A DNA stretch of 64,000 nucleotides from Streptomyces sp. RKND-216 (GCF_004795255.1 NZ_SSBQ01000002.1:5366001-5430000); one strand, 5' to 3'; shown: positions 1 through 8,669, counted from the first letter of the stretch. Notes: generated from the letters alone by a model not told the origin. Numbers and translations are program-made.

Positions 1-999
1 GGCCACCGGCGCGGCTTCGAGCAGTACGACGGGCCCCGCCCGCTGGTGCTCACCGCGCAGCGGCAGGTCAAACGACTGGCCGCGCTCGACTTCCCGGTCC
101 CCGTGGAGCCGCTGGAACGGATGCGGGTGCCGAAGTCGTTCAACGCGCGCAGCCCGCAGTCGCGGCGCGACCTGGCGTCCGCGCTGCGCACCAAGGCCGG
201 CCACTACGAGCCGCAGCGGCACCGTCGTCAGCGCTCGGGGGCGGCCGACGACGAGCAGATCGCCCGGCTGCGGGCCGACCTGCGCCGCCACCCCTGCCAC
301 GGATGCGACGAGCGCGAGGACCACGCCCGGTGGGCGGAGCGGTACCACCGGCTGCGCCGCGACACCCGCCAGCTCGAGCGGCGCATCGAGGGGCGCACGA
401 ACACCATCGCCCGCACCTTCGACCGGGTCTACGCCCTGCTGTCGGAGCTGGACTACCTGCACGGCGACCAGGTCACCGACGACGGGAGGCGGCTGGCCCG
501 GCTGTACGGCGAGCTGGACCTGCTGGCCTCGGAGTGCCTGCGCGAGGGCGTGTGGGAGGGCCTGCCACCCGCCGAGCTCGCCGCCTGCGTGTCCGCCCTG
601 GTGTACGAGTCGCGGGCGGCCGACGACGCCATGCCGCCACAGCTGCCGGGCGGCGGCCGGGTGAAGGCCGCACTGGGCGAGATGGTACGCATCTGGGGTC
701 GGCTCGACGCGCTGGAGGAGCAGCACGGCGTCAGCGCGACCGAGGGCGTCGGCCAGCGCGAACCGGACCTGGGCTTCGCGTGGGCGGCCCACCAATGGGC
801 GGACGGGCACGGTCTGGACGCGGTGCTGCGCGAGACCGACATGCCCGCAGGCGACTTCGTGCGCTGGTGCAAGCAGGTCCTCGACGTCCTCGGGCAGCTC
901 GCCGCGGCGGCGCCCGAGGGCGGCACGGTGGCGAAGAACGCGCGGCGCGCGATCGAGGCCATGCTGCGCGGCGTCGTCGCGTACACGTCCGTCGGCTGA
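1..999 (+). CDS. helY: DEAD/DEAH-box RNA helicase, HelY/Ski2-Mtr4 type (3' part)
   Basis: C-terminal 332 codons of a gene that begins before the window; the frame is open from base 1. The visible part has no helicase motor motifs. It shows the family's C-terminal region: an arginine-rich linker, a Cys-containing CHGCDEREDH stretch, a coiled segment (RLRRDTRQLERRIEGRTNTIARTFDRV) in which the RTNTIARTFDRV part is typical of actinobacterial HelY, and the helical all-alpha tail (ELDLLASECLREGVWEGL, then YESR) shared with Ski2/Mtr4 proteins. Such helicases unwind structured RNA in the cytoplasm. A strong hairpin follows the stop, so it ends its transcription unit. Family assignment is fairly secure; substrate is not known from sequence. 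Confidence 0.85.
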   Translation, partial: GHRRGFEQYDGPRPLVLTAQRQVKRLAALDFPVPVEPLERMRVPKSFNARSPQSRRDLASALRTKAGHYEPQRHRRQRSGAADDEQIARLRADLRRHPCHGCDEREDHARWAERYHRLRRDTRQLERRIEGRTNTIARTFDRVYALLSELDYLHGDQVTDDGRRLARLYGELDLLASECLREGVWEGLPPAELAACVSALVYESRAADDAMPPQLPGGGRVKAALGEMVRIWGRLDALEEQHGVSATEGVGQREPDLGFAWAAHQWADGHGLDAVLRETDMPAGDFVRWCKQVLDVLGQLAAAAPEGGTVAKNARRAIEAMLRGVVAYTSVG

Positions 1000-1020
1000 C
1001 GTTTCACGTCCGTTCGACCA

Positions 1021-1058
1021 CCGGCCCGGCAGGCGCGGTTGACCGCCCGCCGGGCCGG
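1021..1058 (+). terminator. Hairpin terminator after helY
   Basis: The arms CCGGCCCGGC (1021-1030) and GCCGGGCCGG (1049-1058) are perfectly complementary, and the intervening bases can extend the stem with small bulges. It lies 21 nt after the helY stop and before the phospholipase ribosome site. There is no U-tract, as usual in Streptomyces. Confidence 0.6.
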
Positions 1059-1107
1059 CGGCATGTTGTCTTCGTCCCGTCCGTCCCGCTCCCACCGGAG
1101 GCGAGCA

Positions 1108-2295
1108 GTGCGCAGACACCCCGTCAGGAACGTGCCCGGGAACAGGTTCCGCCGATGGCTCGCCGCCGCGGTCGCCGTCGCCGCCGTGGCGACGCTCACC
1201 TCGGCGGCGCAGGCACGCCCCGACGACGACCGGCACGGGCACGACCTGCGGCTCAATCAGATTCAGACCATGGCCACGCACAACAGCTACCACCGTGAGG
1301 TGTCGTTCGCCGAGCAGAAGGTCATGGAGGCGAACGACCCGAACTTCCGCACGCTGCTCTACAGCCACGCCTCGCTGCCGCAGCAGTTCGCCCGCCAACG
1401 GGTGCGCGGCATCGAGCTCGACGTCTTCCCCGACCCGGAGGGCGGCCTGTACGCGGACCCGCTGATCCGCAAGGCCGCCGGTCTGCCGCTGCCGGAGGAT
1501 CCGGCCTGGCACGAGCCCGGCTTCAAGGTCCTGCACTGGGCGGACTTCGACTACCGCACCTCGTGCATCACCCTCACCGGCTGCCTCACGCAGGTGAAGG
1601 AGTGGTCGCAGCGCCACCCGCAGCACGTCACCGTCCCGGTTCTCCTGGAGCTGAAGCAGACCGACCCGCGGCTGGAGGAACGCGGCGGAGCGGTCAGTCC
1701 GCCGTGGGACACGGCCATGCTCGACGCGCTGGACGCCGCGATCCGCCGGGTCTTCCCCGACCGCACTACCGTGACCCCCGACGACGTCCGGCACCGCGGC
1801 GAGACCCTGGAGGAGTCCGTCCTCACGCAGGGCTGGCCCCGGCTGTCCGCGGTGCGCGGCAAGGTGATGTTCCTGATGGACAACGACGACCAGGAGCTCC
1901 AGGACGCCTACCGGGCGGGTGGGCGCGAGAGCCTCCAGGGCCGGGTGCTGTTCACCGACTCCGAACCGGGGCGGGCGGACGCCGCGTTCATGAAGGTCAA
2001 CGACCCGACCGGGGGCAACAAGGCCGTCATCCGCGACCTGGTGCGGCGGGGCTACTTCGTGCGGACCCGCTCGGACGTGCCGCTCGACCAGGCGACCAGC
2101 GGAGAGGACGGCATGCTGCGGGACGCCCTGTCCTCCGGGGCGCAGATGGTCAGCACGGACTTCCCCGTGCCCGGGCTCGCCGCGCGCTACGGCTCCGACT
2201 ACGTCGCCGAACTTCCGCGCGGGGAGGGCCCGGTGCGCTGCAACCCGGTCACGGTACGGACGTGGCAGTGCCCGCGCGGGCCGCTGGAACCGTGA
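1108..2295 (+). CDS. Secreted Ca2+-dependent phosphoinositide phospholipase C-like protein
   Basis: 395 aa. The GTG start is chosen because GGAGG lies 6 nt upstream; an in-frame ATG at 1039 has no such site. The N-terminus is a signal peptide: basic stretch with RRW, hydrophobic core (LAAAVAVAAVATLTSAA), AQA cleavage site. The mature part has the actinobacterial Ca2+-dependent PI-PLC pattern: NQIQTMATHNSYH near the start (catalytic His region), RGIELDVFPDPEGG (acidic metal ligands), VPVLLELKQ, and a late QMVSTDFPVPG where the second acidic patch sits. It probably cleaves phosphoinositides or related phosphodiesters outside the cell. It is followed 12 nt later by a convergent gene. Confidence 0.82.
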   Translation: MRRHPVRNVPGNRFRRWLAAAVAVAAVATLTSAAQARPDDDRHGHDLRLNQIQTMATHNSYHREVSFAEQKVMEANDPNFRTLLYSHASLPQQFARQRVRGIELDVFPDPEGGLYADPLIRKAAGLPLPEDPAWHEPGFKVLHWADFDYRTSCITLTGCLTQVKEWSQRHPQHVTVPVLLELKQTDPRLEERGGAVSPPWDTAMLDALDAAIRRVFPDRTTVTPDDVRHRGETLEESVLTQGWPRLSAVRGKVMFLMDNDDQELQDAYRAGGRESLQGRVLFTDSEPGRADAAFMKVNDPTGGNKAVIRDLVRRGYFVRTRSDVPLDQATSGEDGMLRDALSSGAQMVSTDFPVPGLAARYGSDYVAELPRGEGPVRCNPVTVRTWQCPRGPLEP

Positions 2296-2307
2296 CCGGC
2301 CCGCCCC

Positions 2308-3234
2308 TCACCGCTGGAGCGCGTACAGCACTCGGTTGAGTGAACTGCGCAGCCCCCAGCGCTCGTCCAGGGCGAGCAGTGCCGTCGCGTCGTGCGGCTC
2401 GTCCGGCAGGGTGGCGTCGAAGCCGCGCAGCGGCACGTCGTCCGCGACCCGGACCACCTTCGGCGCCACCGCCAGATACGGCGCGGCCTCCTGGAGTCTG
2501 CGGCGCTGCGCCGGGGTGATCTTCGACTTCGGGTCCGCGGCGGCGGCCTCGATGCCGGCCAGGTCGCCGTAGGCCGTCAGCAGCTTCGCGGCGGTCTTCT
2601 CCCCGATGCCGGGCACTCCGGGAAGGCCGTCGCTCGGGTCCCCGCGCAGCGTCGCCAGGGCGGCGTACCCCGGTCCGTCCACGCCGTACTTCTCCCGCAG
2701 GGCCGCCTCGTCGAACGCGGCGAGGTTGCCCATGCCCTTGACCGGGTAGAGCACGCGCACCCCGCGCGCGTCGTCGATCAGCTGGAAGAGGTCGCGGTCG
2801 CCGGTGACGATGTCCACTGGCCCGGCGGCGCGGGCGGTCAGGGTGCCGATCACGTCGTCCGCCTCGTACCCGTCCGCGCCGATCCGGGCGATGCCCAGCG
2901 CGTCCAGCACGTCGTCGATCACCGGGACCTGCGGGGAGAGGGTGTCCGGCACTTGCTCGGTGTCGGGGCTGCCCGCCTCCGTCTCCTCCAGGACGCGGTG
3001 CGCCTTGTAGGAGGGGATGAGGTCCACCCGCCACTGCGGGCGCCAGTCGAAGTCCATGCAGGCGACCAGTTCGTCCGGCCGGTGGTCCTGCACCAGCCGG
3101 GCGATGAAGTCCAGCAGACCGCGCACCGCGTTCACCGGCGTGCCGTCCGGGGCGCGGACCGAGTCCGGAACCCCGAAGTAGGCCCGGAAGTACAGCGAAG
3201 CGGTGTCGAGGAGCATCAGCCGTGGTGTGGTCAC
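2308..3234 (-). CDS. 5'-3' exonuclease (PolA N-domain / FEN family)
   Basis: 308 aa stand-alone homologue of the 5' nuclease domain of DNA polymerase I. In order it shows the N-terminal acidic site (LLDTASLYFRAYFG), CMDFDWRPQWR, the arch region with HRVLEE, the metal-binding GYEADDVIGTL and TGDRDLFQLI motifs, and the helix-hairpin-helix GDPSDGLPGVPGIGEKTAAKLL that grips the DNA backbone. All acidic residues expected for two-metal catalysis are present. It probably removes RNA primers or 5' flaps in replication and repair. The start is uncertain: GTG 3234 places the first beta strand at the usual distance, while an ATG at 3252 would add six residues. It is divergent from the metal-receptor-like gene. 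Confidence 0.9.
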   Translation of the reverse strand: MTTPRLMLLDTASLYFRAYFGVPDSVRAPDGTPVNAVRGLLDFIARLVQDHRPDELVACMDFDWRPQWRVDLIPSYKAHRVLEETEAGSPDTEQVPDTLSPQVPVIDDVLDALGIARIGADGYEADDVIGTLTARAAGPVDIVTGDRDLFQLIDDARGVRVLYPVKGMGNLAAFDEAALREKYGVDGPGYAALATLRGDPSDGLPGVPGIGEKTAAKLLTAYGDLAGIEAAAADPKSKITPAQRRRLQEAAPYLAVAPKVVRVADDVPLRGFDATLPDEPHDATALLALDERWGLRSSLNRVLYALQR

Positions 3235-3286
3235 GTCCCGATGATGCCGCATGCCTCCGACAACGGGGCGGACCCGCACCCTCGGC

Positions 3287-3292
3287 TACCGT
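3287..3292 (+). promoter_or_regulatory. -10 box of a leaderless promoter
   Basis: TACCGT ends 6 nt before the ATG at 3299, so transcription should begin at or next to the start codon. No Shine-Dalgarno sequence precedes that ATG. The -35 is not obvious. Confidence 0.5.
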
Positions 3293-3298
3293 GCCTTC

Positions 3299-4039
3299 AT
3301 GACTCCCCCCGCCGCCGTACGGCGCGTCGTCTCGCTGGTCCCCTCGCTGACGGAGGCGGTGGCGGTGTCCGGCCCGGACCTGCTGGTCGGCGCCACCGAC
3401 TGGTGCGCTCACCCCGCCGGGCTGGATGTCGCGCGGGTGCGCGGCACCAAGAACCCGGACCTGGAGCGGATCGCCGCGCTGGAACCCGACCTGGTGCTGG
3501 CCAACGAGGAGGAGAACCGCCCCGCCGACCTCGAGGCGCTGCGGGCCGCCGGGATCGCCGTGCTGGTCACCGAGGTCCGGAGCGTGCCGGAGGCGTTCGG
3601 TGAACTGCACCGCGCCCTGGTCGACGGCTGCGGCCTGCCCCGTCCCGCGTGGCTGGACGAGGCGGAGGCGGCGTGGGCGGACGTGCGCGCCGAGTTCGAC
3701 GCGGTGGCGGTGGTGCCCGTGTGGCGCCGGCCGTGGATGGTGCTGGGCCGGGACACCTTCGCCGGGGCGGTCCTCGCGCACCTCGGGGTACGCAACCGCT
3801 ACGCCCGCCACCCCGAGCGCTACCCGCGGGTCCCGCTGCCCGAGCTGGCCGACCCCCGGGCCGCCGACCTCGTCGTGCTGCCCGACGAGCCGTACGCGTT
3901 CGCCGCCGACGACGGGCCGGAGGCCTTCCCCGGGCTGCCCGCGGCGCTGGTCGACGGACGGTATCTCACCTGGTACGGACCGTCGCTGACCGAGGCGCCC
4001 GAAGTGCTGGCCGGCGCCGTGCGCGAGGCCCTTGGCTGA
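3299..4039 (+). CDS. Helical-backbone metal receptor (BtuF-like cobalamin/metal-binding protein)
   Basis: 246 aa. The order RRVVSLVPSLTEAV, GATDWCAHP, VRGTKNPDLERIAALEPDLVLANEEEN is the N-terminal lobe of BtuF/FepB-type substrate-binding proteins, and DLVVLPDEPYAF with a late YLTWYGPSLTEAPEVL fits the C-terminal lobe. No signal peptide or lipobox is present and no ABC permease lies nearby, so unlike true BtuF it is probably cytoplasmic. This soluble orphan form is common in actinobacteria. The start is the ATG placed 6 nt after a -10 box (leaderless). Ligand unknown; cobalamin is only suggested by the fold. Confidence 0.75.
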   Translation: MTPPAAVRRVVSLVPSLTEAVAVSGPDLLVGATDWCAHPAGLDVARVRGTKNPDLERIAALEPDLVLANEEENRPADLEALRAAGIAVLVTEVRSVPEAFGELHRALVDGCGLPRPAWLDEAEAAWADVRAEFDAVAVVPVWRRPWMVLGRDTFAGAVLAHLGVRNRYARHPERYPRVPLPELADPRAADLVVLPDEPYAFAADDGPEAFPGLPAALVDGRYLTWYGPSLTEAPEVLAGAVREALG

Positions 4040-4043
4040 CGGA

Positions 4044-4071
4044 GTGCGGGGCCGGACCGTCGCCCCCGCAC
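4044..4071. terminator. Hairpin between convergent genes
   Basis: GTGCGGGG (4044-4051) pairs perfectly with CCCCGCAC (4064-4071) around a 12-nt loop. It sits between the stops of the BtuF-like gene (+) and the hydrolase gene (-) and can serve either strand. Confidence 0.45.
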
Positions 4072-4106
4072 GCACCGCGCGCCGGCGGGGCCCGGCAGCG
4101 CGGCCG

Positions 4107-4859
4107 TCAGCGCTGCGTCTGCCGCTCGGGCCGGTCCCGCCACGCGAGCCCGGCCTGCCGTTCCTGCCGGCAGGCGGCCTCCTTCACCAGGGCCCGCATC
4201 ACCCGCAGGTCGGTCCCTGCCGCTTCCGGGTGCCACTGCACGCCCAGAGTCCAGGCGGGGGCGCCGGGCATCTCCACCGCCTCCACGGTGCCGTCCTCGG
4301 CGTGTGCGCATGCCACGAGGCCGGAGCCGAGCCGCCGTACCGCCTGGTGGTGGTAGGTGGGCACGACGACCGGGCCCTCCAGGGCGCGGGCGAGCCGGGT
4401 GCTGGCAACGGGCGTGACGGCGTGCGTGCCGAACACCCCCGGCTCCCCGGCGTGACCGTCCAGGTGCTGGACGAGAGTGCCCCCGCAGGCGACGTTGAGC
4501 AGTTGCATGCCCCGGCAGATGCCGAGCAGGGGTACCCCGCACTCCAGCGCGGCGTCGATCAGCGCCAGCTCCCACGCGTCGCGCTCCCGGGCCGGGGGAC
4601 CGGTCCGCGGGTCGGGCTCCGCGCCGTACCGGAGGGGCTCGACGTCGGGGCCGCCCGCGACGACCAGGCCGTCCAGACGGGCCACGGCGGCGTCGGCCGC
4701 GTGCGGGCCGGAGTCCGGGGGGAGCAGCGCGGCCAGTCCGCCGGCGGCCTGCACCAGCTGGTGGTACCCGGCCGGCAGCAGGGCGGCGGGCAGCTGCCAC
4801 ACACCCCACCGTGCTTCCGGTTCCAGGTAGGTGCTCACACCGATCAGCGGAGGTGCCAT
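4107..4859 (-). CDS. Gamma-glutamyl hydrolase, PuuD-type class I amidotransferase (glutamine amidotransferase fold)
   Basis: 250 aa. The nucleophile elbow LLGICRGMQLLNV gives Cys115, and GVQWHPEA gives His210 and Glu212, completing the triad of class I amidotransferase-like peptidases. VAGGPDVEP, GTLVQHL and YHHQAVRRL match PuuD-type gamma-glutamyl-GABA hydrolases (peptidase C26). It should release glutamate from a gamma-glutamyl compound. It is the second gene of a leftward pair, its ATG 8 nt beyond the permease stop, so both are probably one transcript. Opposite the GlnA4-type synthetase, the likely substrate is gamma-glutamylglycine, the last intermediate of glutamylated ethanolamine oxidation; that substrate is inferred. 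Confidence 0.88.
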   Translation of the reverse strand: MAPPLIGVSTYLEPEARWGVWQLPAALLPAGYHQLVQAAGGLAALLPPDSGPHAADAAVARLDGLVVAGGPDVEPLRYGAEPDPRTGPPARERDAWELALIDAALECGVPLLGICRGMQLLNVACGGTLVQHLDGHAGEPGVFGTHAVTPVASTRLARALEGPVVVPTYHHQAVRRLGSGLVACAHAEDGTVEAVEMPGAPAWTLGVQWHPEAAGTDLRVMRALVKEAACRQERQAGLAWRDRPERQTQR

Positions 4860-4867
4860 GTGTCCGA

Positions 4868-6337
4868 CTATCCCTTTTCCAGCTCGGCCTCTGCTTCGGC
4901 CAGGGCGGCGAACTCCTCCTCGGGCGCGCCCGCCACCAGCCGGTGCCGACTGTAGAAGGCGAAGTAGCCCACCGCCACGACGTACAGGATCAGTGCGATC
5001 CCCGCGGCCGTCGGGTCGACGAGGAACGTTGCCACCACCGCGGAGCACGCCAGCACGAAGGCGACCGAGGAGGTCCACACGCCGCCCGGCGTGCGGTACG
5101 GCCGGTGCAGGCCCGGCTCCCGGCGGCGCAGCACGATGTGCGAGAGCGACATCAGCACGTAGGAGACCGCCGCGCCGAACACGGCGATGTTCAGCATGCG
5201 CGCCCCGTCGCCGGTGGCCGCCGCCAGCCCGAAGCCGATGGCCGCGGGCACGATGAGGCCCAGGTAGGGGGCCTTGCGGCGGCTGGTCAATGACAGGAAG
5301 CGGGGCAGGTAGCCCGCCCGGGACAGGGCGAACAGCTGCCGCGAGCCGGCGTAGATCAGCGAGAAGAACGACGCCACCAGGCCCGCCAGGCCCGCGTAGT
5401 TGACGATCCGGCTGAGCGTCGTGGGGTCGCCGCCGGTCGCCGTCTCCAGCGCCGCGACCAGCGGGTTGTCGGCGTCCTTGATGGCCTCCGACCCCGCCGC
5501 CCCGGCGGCGGGCAGCAGCGTGAGCAGCGCCAGCAGCACCAGGATGCCGATGGCAGCCGCCATCGCCCGCGGCAGCGTCCGCTCCGGGTCCTTCGCCTCC
5601 TCCGCCGCCAGCGGCACACCCTCCACGCCCAGGAAGAACCACATGCCGAACGGGAACGCCGCCCAGATGCCGAGCAGCCCGTACGGCAGCCACGACCCGG
5701 AGCCGAAGGCGGAGGAGTCCACGGCTATGTCGTTCAGCGACCCGCCGTCGAAGTGGGTGAGCGCCCCGACGCAGAACACCAGCAGCGCGGCGACCGCGAT
5801 GCCCGTGACCACGAAGCTGAACCGCAGCGCCTCGCCCACGCCCCACAGGTGCACGCCCGTGAACAGCACGAAGCACGCCAGGTACACCGGCCAGCCCGAC
5901 TCCAGGCCGAACAGACCCAGGGACTCGACGTAGCCGCCGATGAACACCGAGATGGCGGCCGGCGCCAGGACGTACTCGATGAGGATGGCCGTGCCGGTCA
6001 GGAACCCGCCCCAGGTGCCCAGGGCCCGGCGGGCGAAGCCGTAACCGCCCCCGGCGGTGGGCAGGATCGAGGACAGCTCGGCCAGCGAGAACACCATGCA
6101 GGCGTACATCAGGCCCATCAGCACGGTGGCGACGGCGAGTCCGCCGAAGCCGCCCTCGGCCAGGCCGAAGTTCCAGCCGGCGTAGTCACCGGAGACCACG
6201 TAGGCCACGCCCAGCCCGGTGAGCAGCAGCCATCCTGCACTGCCCCGGCGCAGGGTGCGGCGTTGCAGATACGCCCTCTCGGAGGCCGGCGCGGGGGAGC
6301 CGGCGCCCCGGCCGCGCAGTCCGGTGTCCTCGGCCAT
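4868..6337 (-). CDS. APC-family amine permease, probable ethanolamine permease
   Basis: 489 aa with about 12 hydrophobic segments in the amino acid-polyamine-organocation fold. The first helix has VVSGDYAGWNFGL, a form typical of ethanolamine permeases, followed by ELSSILPTAGGGYGFARRALG and later VEGVPLAAEEAKDPERTLPRAM. The ATG at 6337 is chosen over the in-frame ATG at 6343 because GGGAG lies 6 nt before 6337 but touches 6343. It heads the permease-hydrolase operon, and an operator-like inverted repeat lies 28 nt upstream. Substrate is inferred from the resemblance and from the adjoining glnA4-like, dehydrogenase and hydrolase genes; another small amine is possible. Confidence 0.82.
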   Translation of the reverse strand: MAEDTGLRGRGAGSPAPASERAYLQRRTLRRGSAGWLLLTGLGVAYVVSGDYAGWNFGLAEGGFGGLAVATVLMGLMYACMVFSLAELSSILPTAGGGYGFARRALGTWGGFLTGTAILIEYVLAPAAISVFIGGYVESLGLFGLESGWPVYLACFVLFTGVHLWGVGEALRFSFVVTGIAVAALLVFCVGALTHFDGGSLNDIAVDSSAFGSGSWLPYGLLGIWAAFPFGMWFFLGVEGVPLAAEEAKDPERTLPRAMAAAIGILVLLALLTLLPAAGAAGSEAIKDADNPLVAALETATGGDPTTLSRIVNYAGLAGLVASFFSLIYAGSRQLFALSRAGYLPRFLSLTSRRKAPYLGLIVPAAIGFGLAAATGDGARMLNIAVFGAAVSYVLMSLSHIVLRRREPGLHRPYRTPGGVWTSSVAFVLACSAVVATFLVDPTAAGIALILYVVAVGYFAFYSRHRLVAGAPEEEFAALAEAEAELEKG

Positions 6338-6364
6338 GAGCATCTCCCGCGTGCGTACGACGTC

Positions 6365-6386
6365 ATTGGTGTGACCCCATACCATT
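6365..6386. promoter_or_regulatory. Candidate operator upstream of the permease-hydrolase operon
   Basis: Inverted repeat ATTGGT-N10-ACCATT. A second copy of the pattern (AATGGT-N10-ACCTTA) lies at 7238-7259 between the regulator and the synthetase gene. A FadR-type GntR dimer would be a suitable binder. The repeat and shared spacing are seen; binding is inferred. Confidence 0.45.
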
Positions 6387-6475
6387 GCGCCGTCCCGGTC
6401 CCCGCGCAAGACCCGTGACGCAACACCTGCCACAGTCCGGCTCGCCGAACGGCTCGCGGCTGCCGCCTCGGGCTG

Positions 6476-7219
6476 CTACAGCAGGAATCCGCGGAGCAGG
6501 GCGGCGGTGCCGGCGCAGTGCTCGCGGGCGACGGCGCGGGCGGCCTCCGGGTCGCCCGCGGCGACCGCCTCGACCAGCGCGGTGTGCTGCTGCTGGGCGT
6601 GCTCCAGGTTGCGCACCAGCAGCGGGATGCGGCCCAGCAGGTCGTTGAGCGTGGCGCGGGCCGCCGCGTACTGCGCGGTCAGGGTGGCCGAGCCGGCGAG
6701 TTCGACCAGGGTGAGGTGCAGCAGGGTGTCCTGCCGCCGGTAGTCGCCGAGTGCGGCGTCCCGGGTGGCGTTCAGCGCCGCCCGGAGCCGTCGTTCGTCC
6801 TCGCCGGTCAGCCCCCGTGCGGCGACCAGCTCGGCGGCGCCCGCCTCCAGGACCTCCCGGAACCGCAGCGCGTCCTCCAGGCCCGCCGCGTCCAGCGCGG
6901 CCGGCGGTCCGCCGCCCTCCGGCGGCTCGCAGACGAACGTGCCGCCGTACCGTCCGCGGCGGCTCTCCACCAGGCCCTCGTCGGTGAGTACGCGCAGCGC
7001 CTCGCGCAGCGTCACCCGGCTCACCCCCAGTCGTTCGGCGAGTTCGCGTTCGGCCGGGAGCCGCCCACCGGCGGGAATCAGGCCGAGCCGCAGGACCTGG
7101 AGTATCTGCTCCAGCGCCTCCTCGAAGCCGTTGCCCGCCCGCACAGGGCGCAGTACCGGCGCCAGTGGATCTCCCGTGCGCGCGATTCCGGCGCCCGGCC
7201 CGCTCACCGAATCCTTCAT
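6476..7219 (-). CDS. epuRI: GntR/FadR-family transcriptional repressor (EpuRI-like)
   Basis: 247 aa. The N-terminal winged helix-turn-helix is clear at about residues 35-100: LGLIPAGGRLPAERELAERLGVSRVTLREALRVLTDEGLVESRRGRYGGTFV. The rest is an all-helical FCD effector domain (EDALRFREVLEAGAAELVAARG; later histidines in LLHLTLVELAG and AVAREHCAG fit its metal site). It is divergent from the glnA4-like gene and upstream of the permease operon, and TGGT-N10-ACC elements lie in both control regions. In S. coelicolor the equivalent gene next to glnA4 is EpuRI (SCO1614), a repressor of glnA4; equating the two is by synteny and family, from memory. Ligand not visible. Confidence 0.8.
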   Translation of the reverse strand: MKDSVSGPGAGIARTGDPLAPVLRPVRAGNGFEEALEQILQVLRLGLIPAGGRLPAERELAERLGVSRVTLREALRVLTDEGLVESRRGRYGGTFVCEPPEGGGPPAALDAAGLEDALRFREVLEAGAAELVAARGLTGEDERRLRAALNATRDAALGDYRRQDTLLHLTLVELAGSATLTAQYAAARATLNDLLGRIPLLVRNLEHAQQQHTALVEAVAAGDPEAARAVAREHCAGTAALLRGFLL

Positions 7220-7237
7220 CGTCCCCACTTCCCCAGC

Positions 7238-7259
7238 AATGGTCTCGTGTCCTACCTTA
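7238..7259. promoter_or_regulatory. Candidate operator/promoter between epuRI and the glnA4-like gene
   Basis: AATGGT-N10-ACCTTA, matching the element at 6365-6386 in half-site sequence and in the 10-nt spacer. It overlaps a possible rightward -10 (TACCTT, 7253-7258), as expected for a repressor site. Confidence 0.4.
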
Positions 7260-7301
7260 AGAAGCCCGGACGACCCAGGCGAGACGGCAGGAGGCCCTAC
7301 C

Positions 7302-8669
7302 GTGGCAGACCCCACGCCCCCGCTCTCCGTGGACGAGCTGCGATGGCTCGTCCAGGAGGGCCGGATCGACACCGTGGTCCTCGCCTTCACTGACATGCAG
7401 GGAAGACTCCAGGGCAAGCGCTTCGCCGCAGGCTTCTTCCTCGACGAGGTGCTCGACCACGGCACCGAGGGCTGCAACTACCTGCTGGCCGTGGACGCCG
7501 AAATGAACACTGTCGACGGCTTCGAGATGTCCTCCTGGGAGCGCGGCTACGGCGACTTCGCCATGCACGGCGACCACGGCACCCTGCGCCGCGTCCCTTG
7601 GAACCCCGGCACCGCCATGATCACCGCCGACCTGGCCTGGCACGACGGCGCCCCCGTGACCGCCTCGCCGCGGCAGATCCTGCGCCGTCAGCTCGACCGG
7701 CTCGCCGAACGCGGCTGGACCGCGCACGTCGGCACCGAGCTGGAGTTCATGGTCTTCCAGGACACCTACGAGGAAGCCTGGAACAGCGCCTACCGCGGCC
7801 TGACCCCTGCCAACCAGTACAACGTGGACTACTCCGTGCTCGGCACCGGACGGGTGGAGCCGCTGCTGCGCCGCATCCGCAACGAGATGGGCGCGGCCGG
7901 CATGACCGTCGAGTCCGCCAAGGGCGAGTGCAACCTCGGCCAGCACGAGATCGCCTTCCGCTACACCGACGCCCTCACCACCTGCGACCAGCACGTCGTG
8001 TACAAGACCGGAGCCAAGGAGATCGCCGCCCAGGAGGGCCGGGCGCTCACCTTCATGGCCAAGTACGACGAGCGGGAGGGCAACTCCTGCCACATCCACC
8101 TGTCCCTGCGGGAGGCCGACGGCTCTCCGGTACTCGCTGACGACGACCGGCCCGACGGCATGTCCGAGGTGATGCGGCGCTTCCTCGCGGGCCAGCTCGC
8201 GGCACTGCGCGAGTTCACCTTCCTCTACGCCCCCAACATCAACTCCTACAAGCGCTTCCAGCCCGGCTCCTTCGCCCCCACCGCCGTCGCCTGGGGCCCG
8301 GACAACCGCACCTGCGCCTACCGGGTCGTCGGCCACGGCGGCTCGCACCGCATGGAGAACCGGGTGCCCGGCGGTGACGTCAACCCCTACCTGGCCGTCG
8401 CCGGGATGATCGCCGCCGGACTGCACGGGGTGGAAGAGGGCCTCGAACTCGCCCCCGCCTGCACCGGGAACGCCTACACCGGGGACGCCGACCACGTGCC
8501 CGCGACCCTCCGCGAAGCCGCCGGACTGTGGGAGGGCAGCGCCCTCGCCCGTGACGCCTTCGGCGACGACGTCGTCCGGCACTACGCCAACGCGGCCCGC
8601 GTCGAACTCCAGGCGTACGACGCAGCCGTGACCGACTGGGAACGCTTCCGCTCCTTCGAACGCATGTGA
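7302..8669 (+). CDS. glnA4: Glutamine synthetase-like gamma-glutamylethanolamide synthetase (GlnA4 type)
   Basis: 455 aa. GTG start with AGGAGG 7 nt upstream. It has the glutamine synthetase fold: an N-terminal beta-grasp (TDMQGRLQGKRF), GTELEFMVF with the first metal-binding glutamates, KGECNLGQHEIAFRY, NSCHIHLSL, the NINSYKRFQPGSFAP loop and ENRVPGGDVNPYLAVAGMIAAG. The GlnA3/GlnA4 subgroup ligates amines other than ammonium to glutamate using ATP. Its neighbours (regulator, aldehyde dehydrogenase, SDR, permease, gamma-glutamyl hydrolase) match the ethanolamine route described for S. coelicolor GlnA4 (SCO1613). Polyamine specificity (GlnA3) is the main alternative. Its stop overlaps the next start (GTGA), so the three rightward genes are coupled. 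Confidence 0.85.
   Translation: MADPTPPLSVDELRWLVQEGRIDTVVLAFTDMQGRLQGKRFAAGFFLDEVLDHGTEGCNYLLAVDAEMNTVDGFEMSSWERGYGDFAMHGDHGTLRRVPWNPGTAMITADLAWHDGAPVTASPRQILRRQLDRLAERGWTAHVGTELEFMVFQDTYEEAWNSAYRGLTPANQYNVDYSVLGTGRVEPLLRRIRNEMGAAGMTVESAKGECNLGQHEIAFRYTDALTTCDQHVVYKTGAKEIAAQEGRALTFMAKYDEREGNSCHIHLSLREADGSPVLADDDRPDGMSEVMRRFLAGQLAALREFTFLYAPNINSYKRFQPGSFAPTAVAWGPDNRTCAYRVVGHGGSHRMENRVPGGDVNPYLAVAGMIAAGLHGVEEGLELAPACTGNAYTGDADHVPATLREAAGLWEGSALARDAFGDDVVRHYANAARVELQAYDAAVTDWERFRSFERM

Noticed and set aside
2249..4075. A 608-codon reverse-strand frame covering the exonuclease region
   Set aside because: It overlaps, in the wrong frame, the clearly recognisable exonuclease and the opposite-strand metal-receptor gene.
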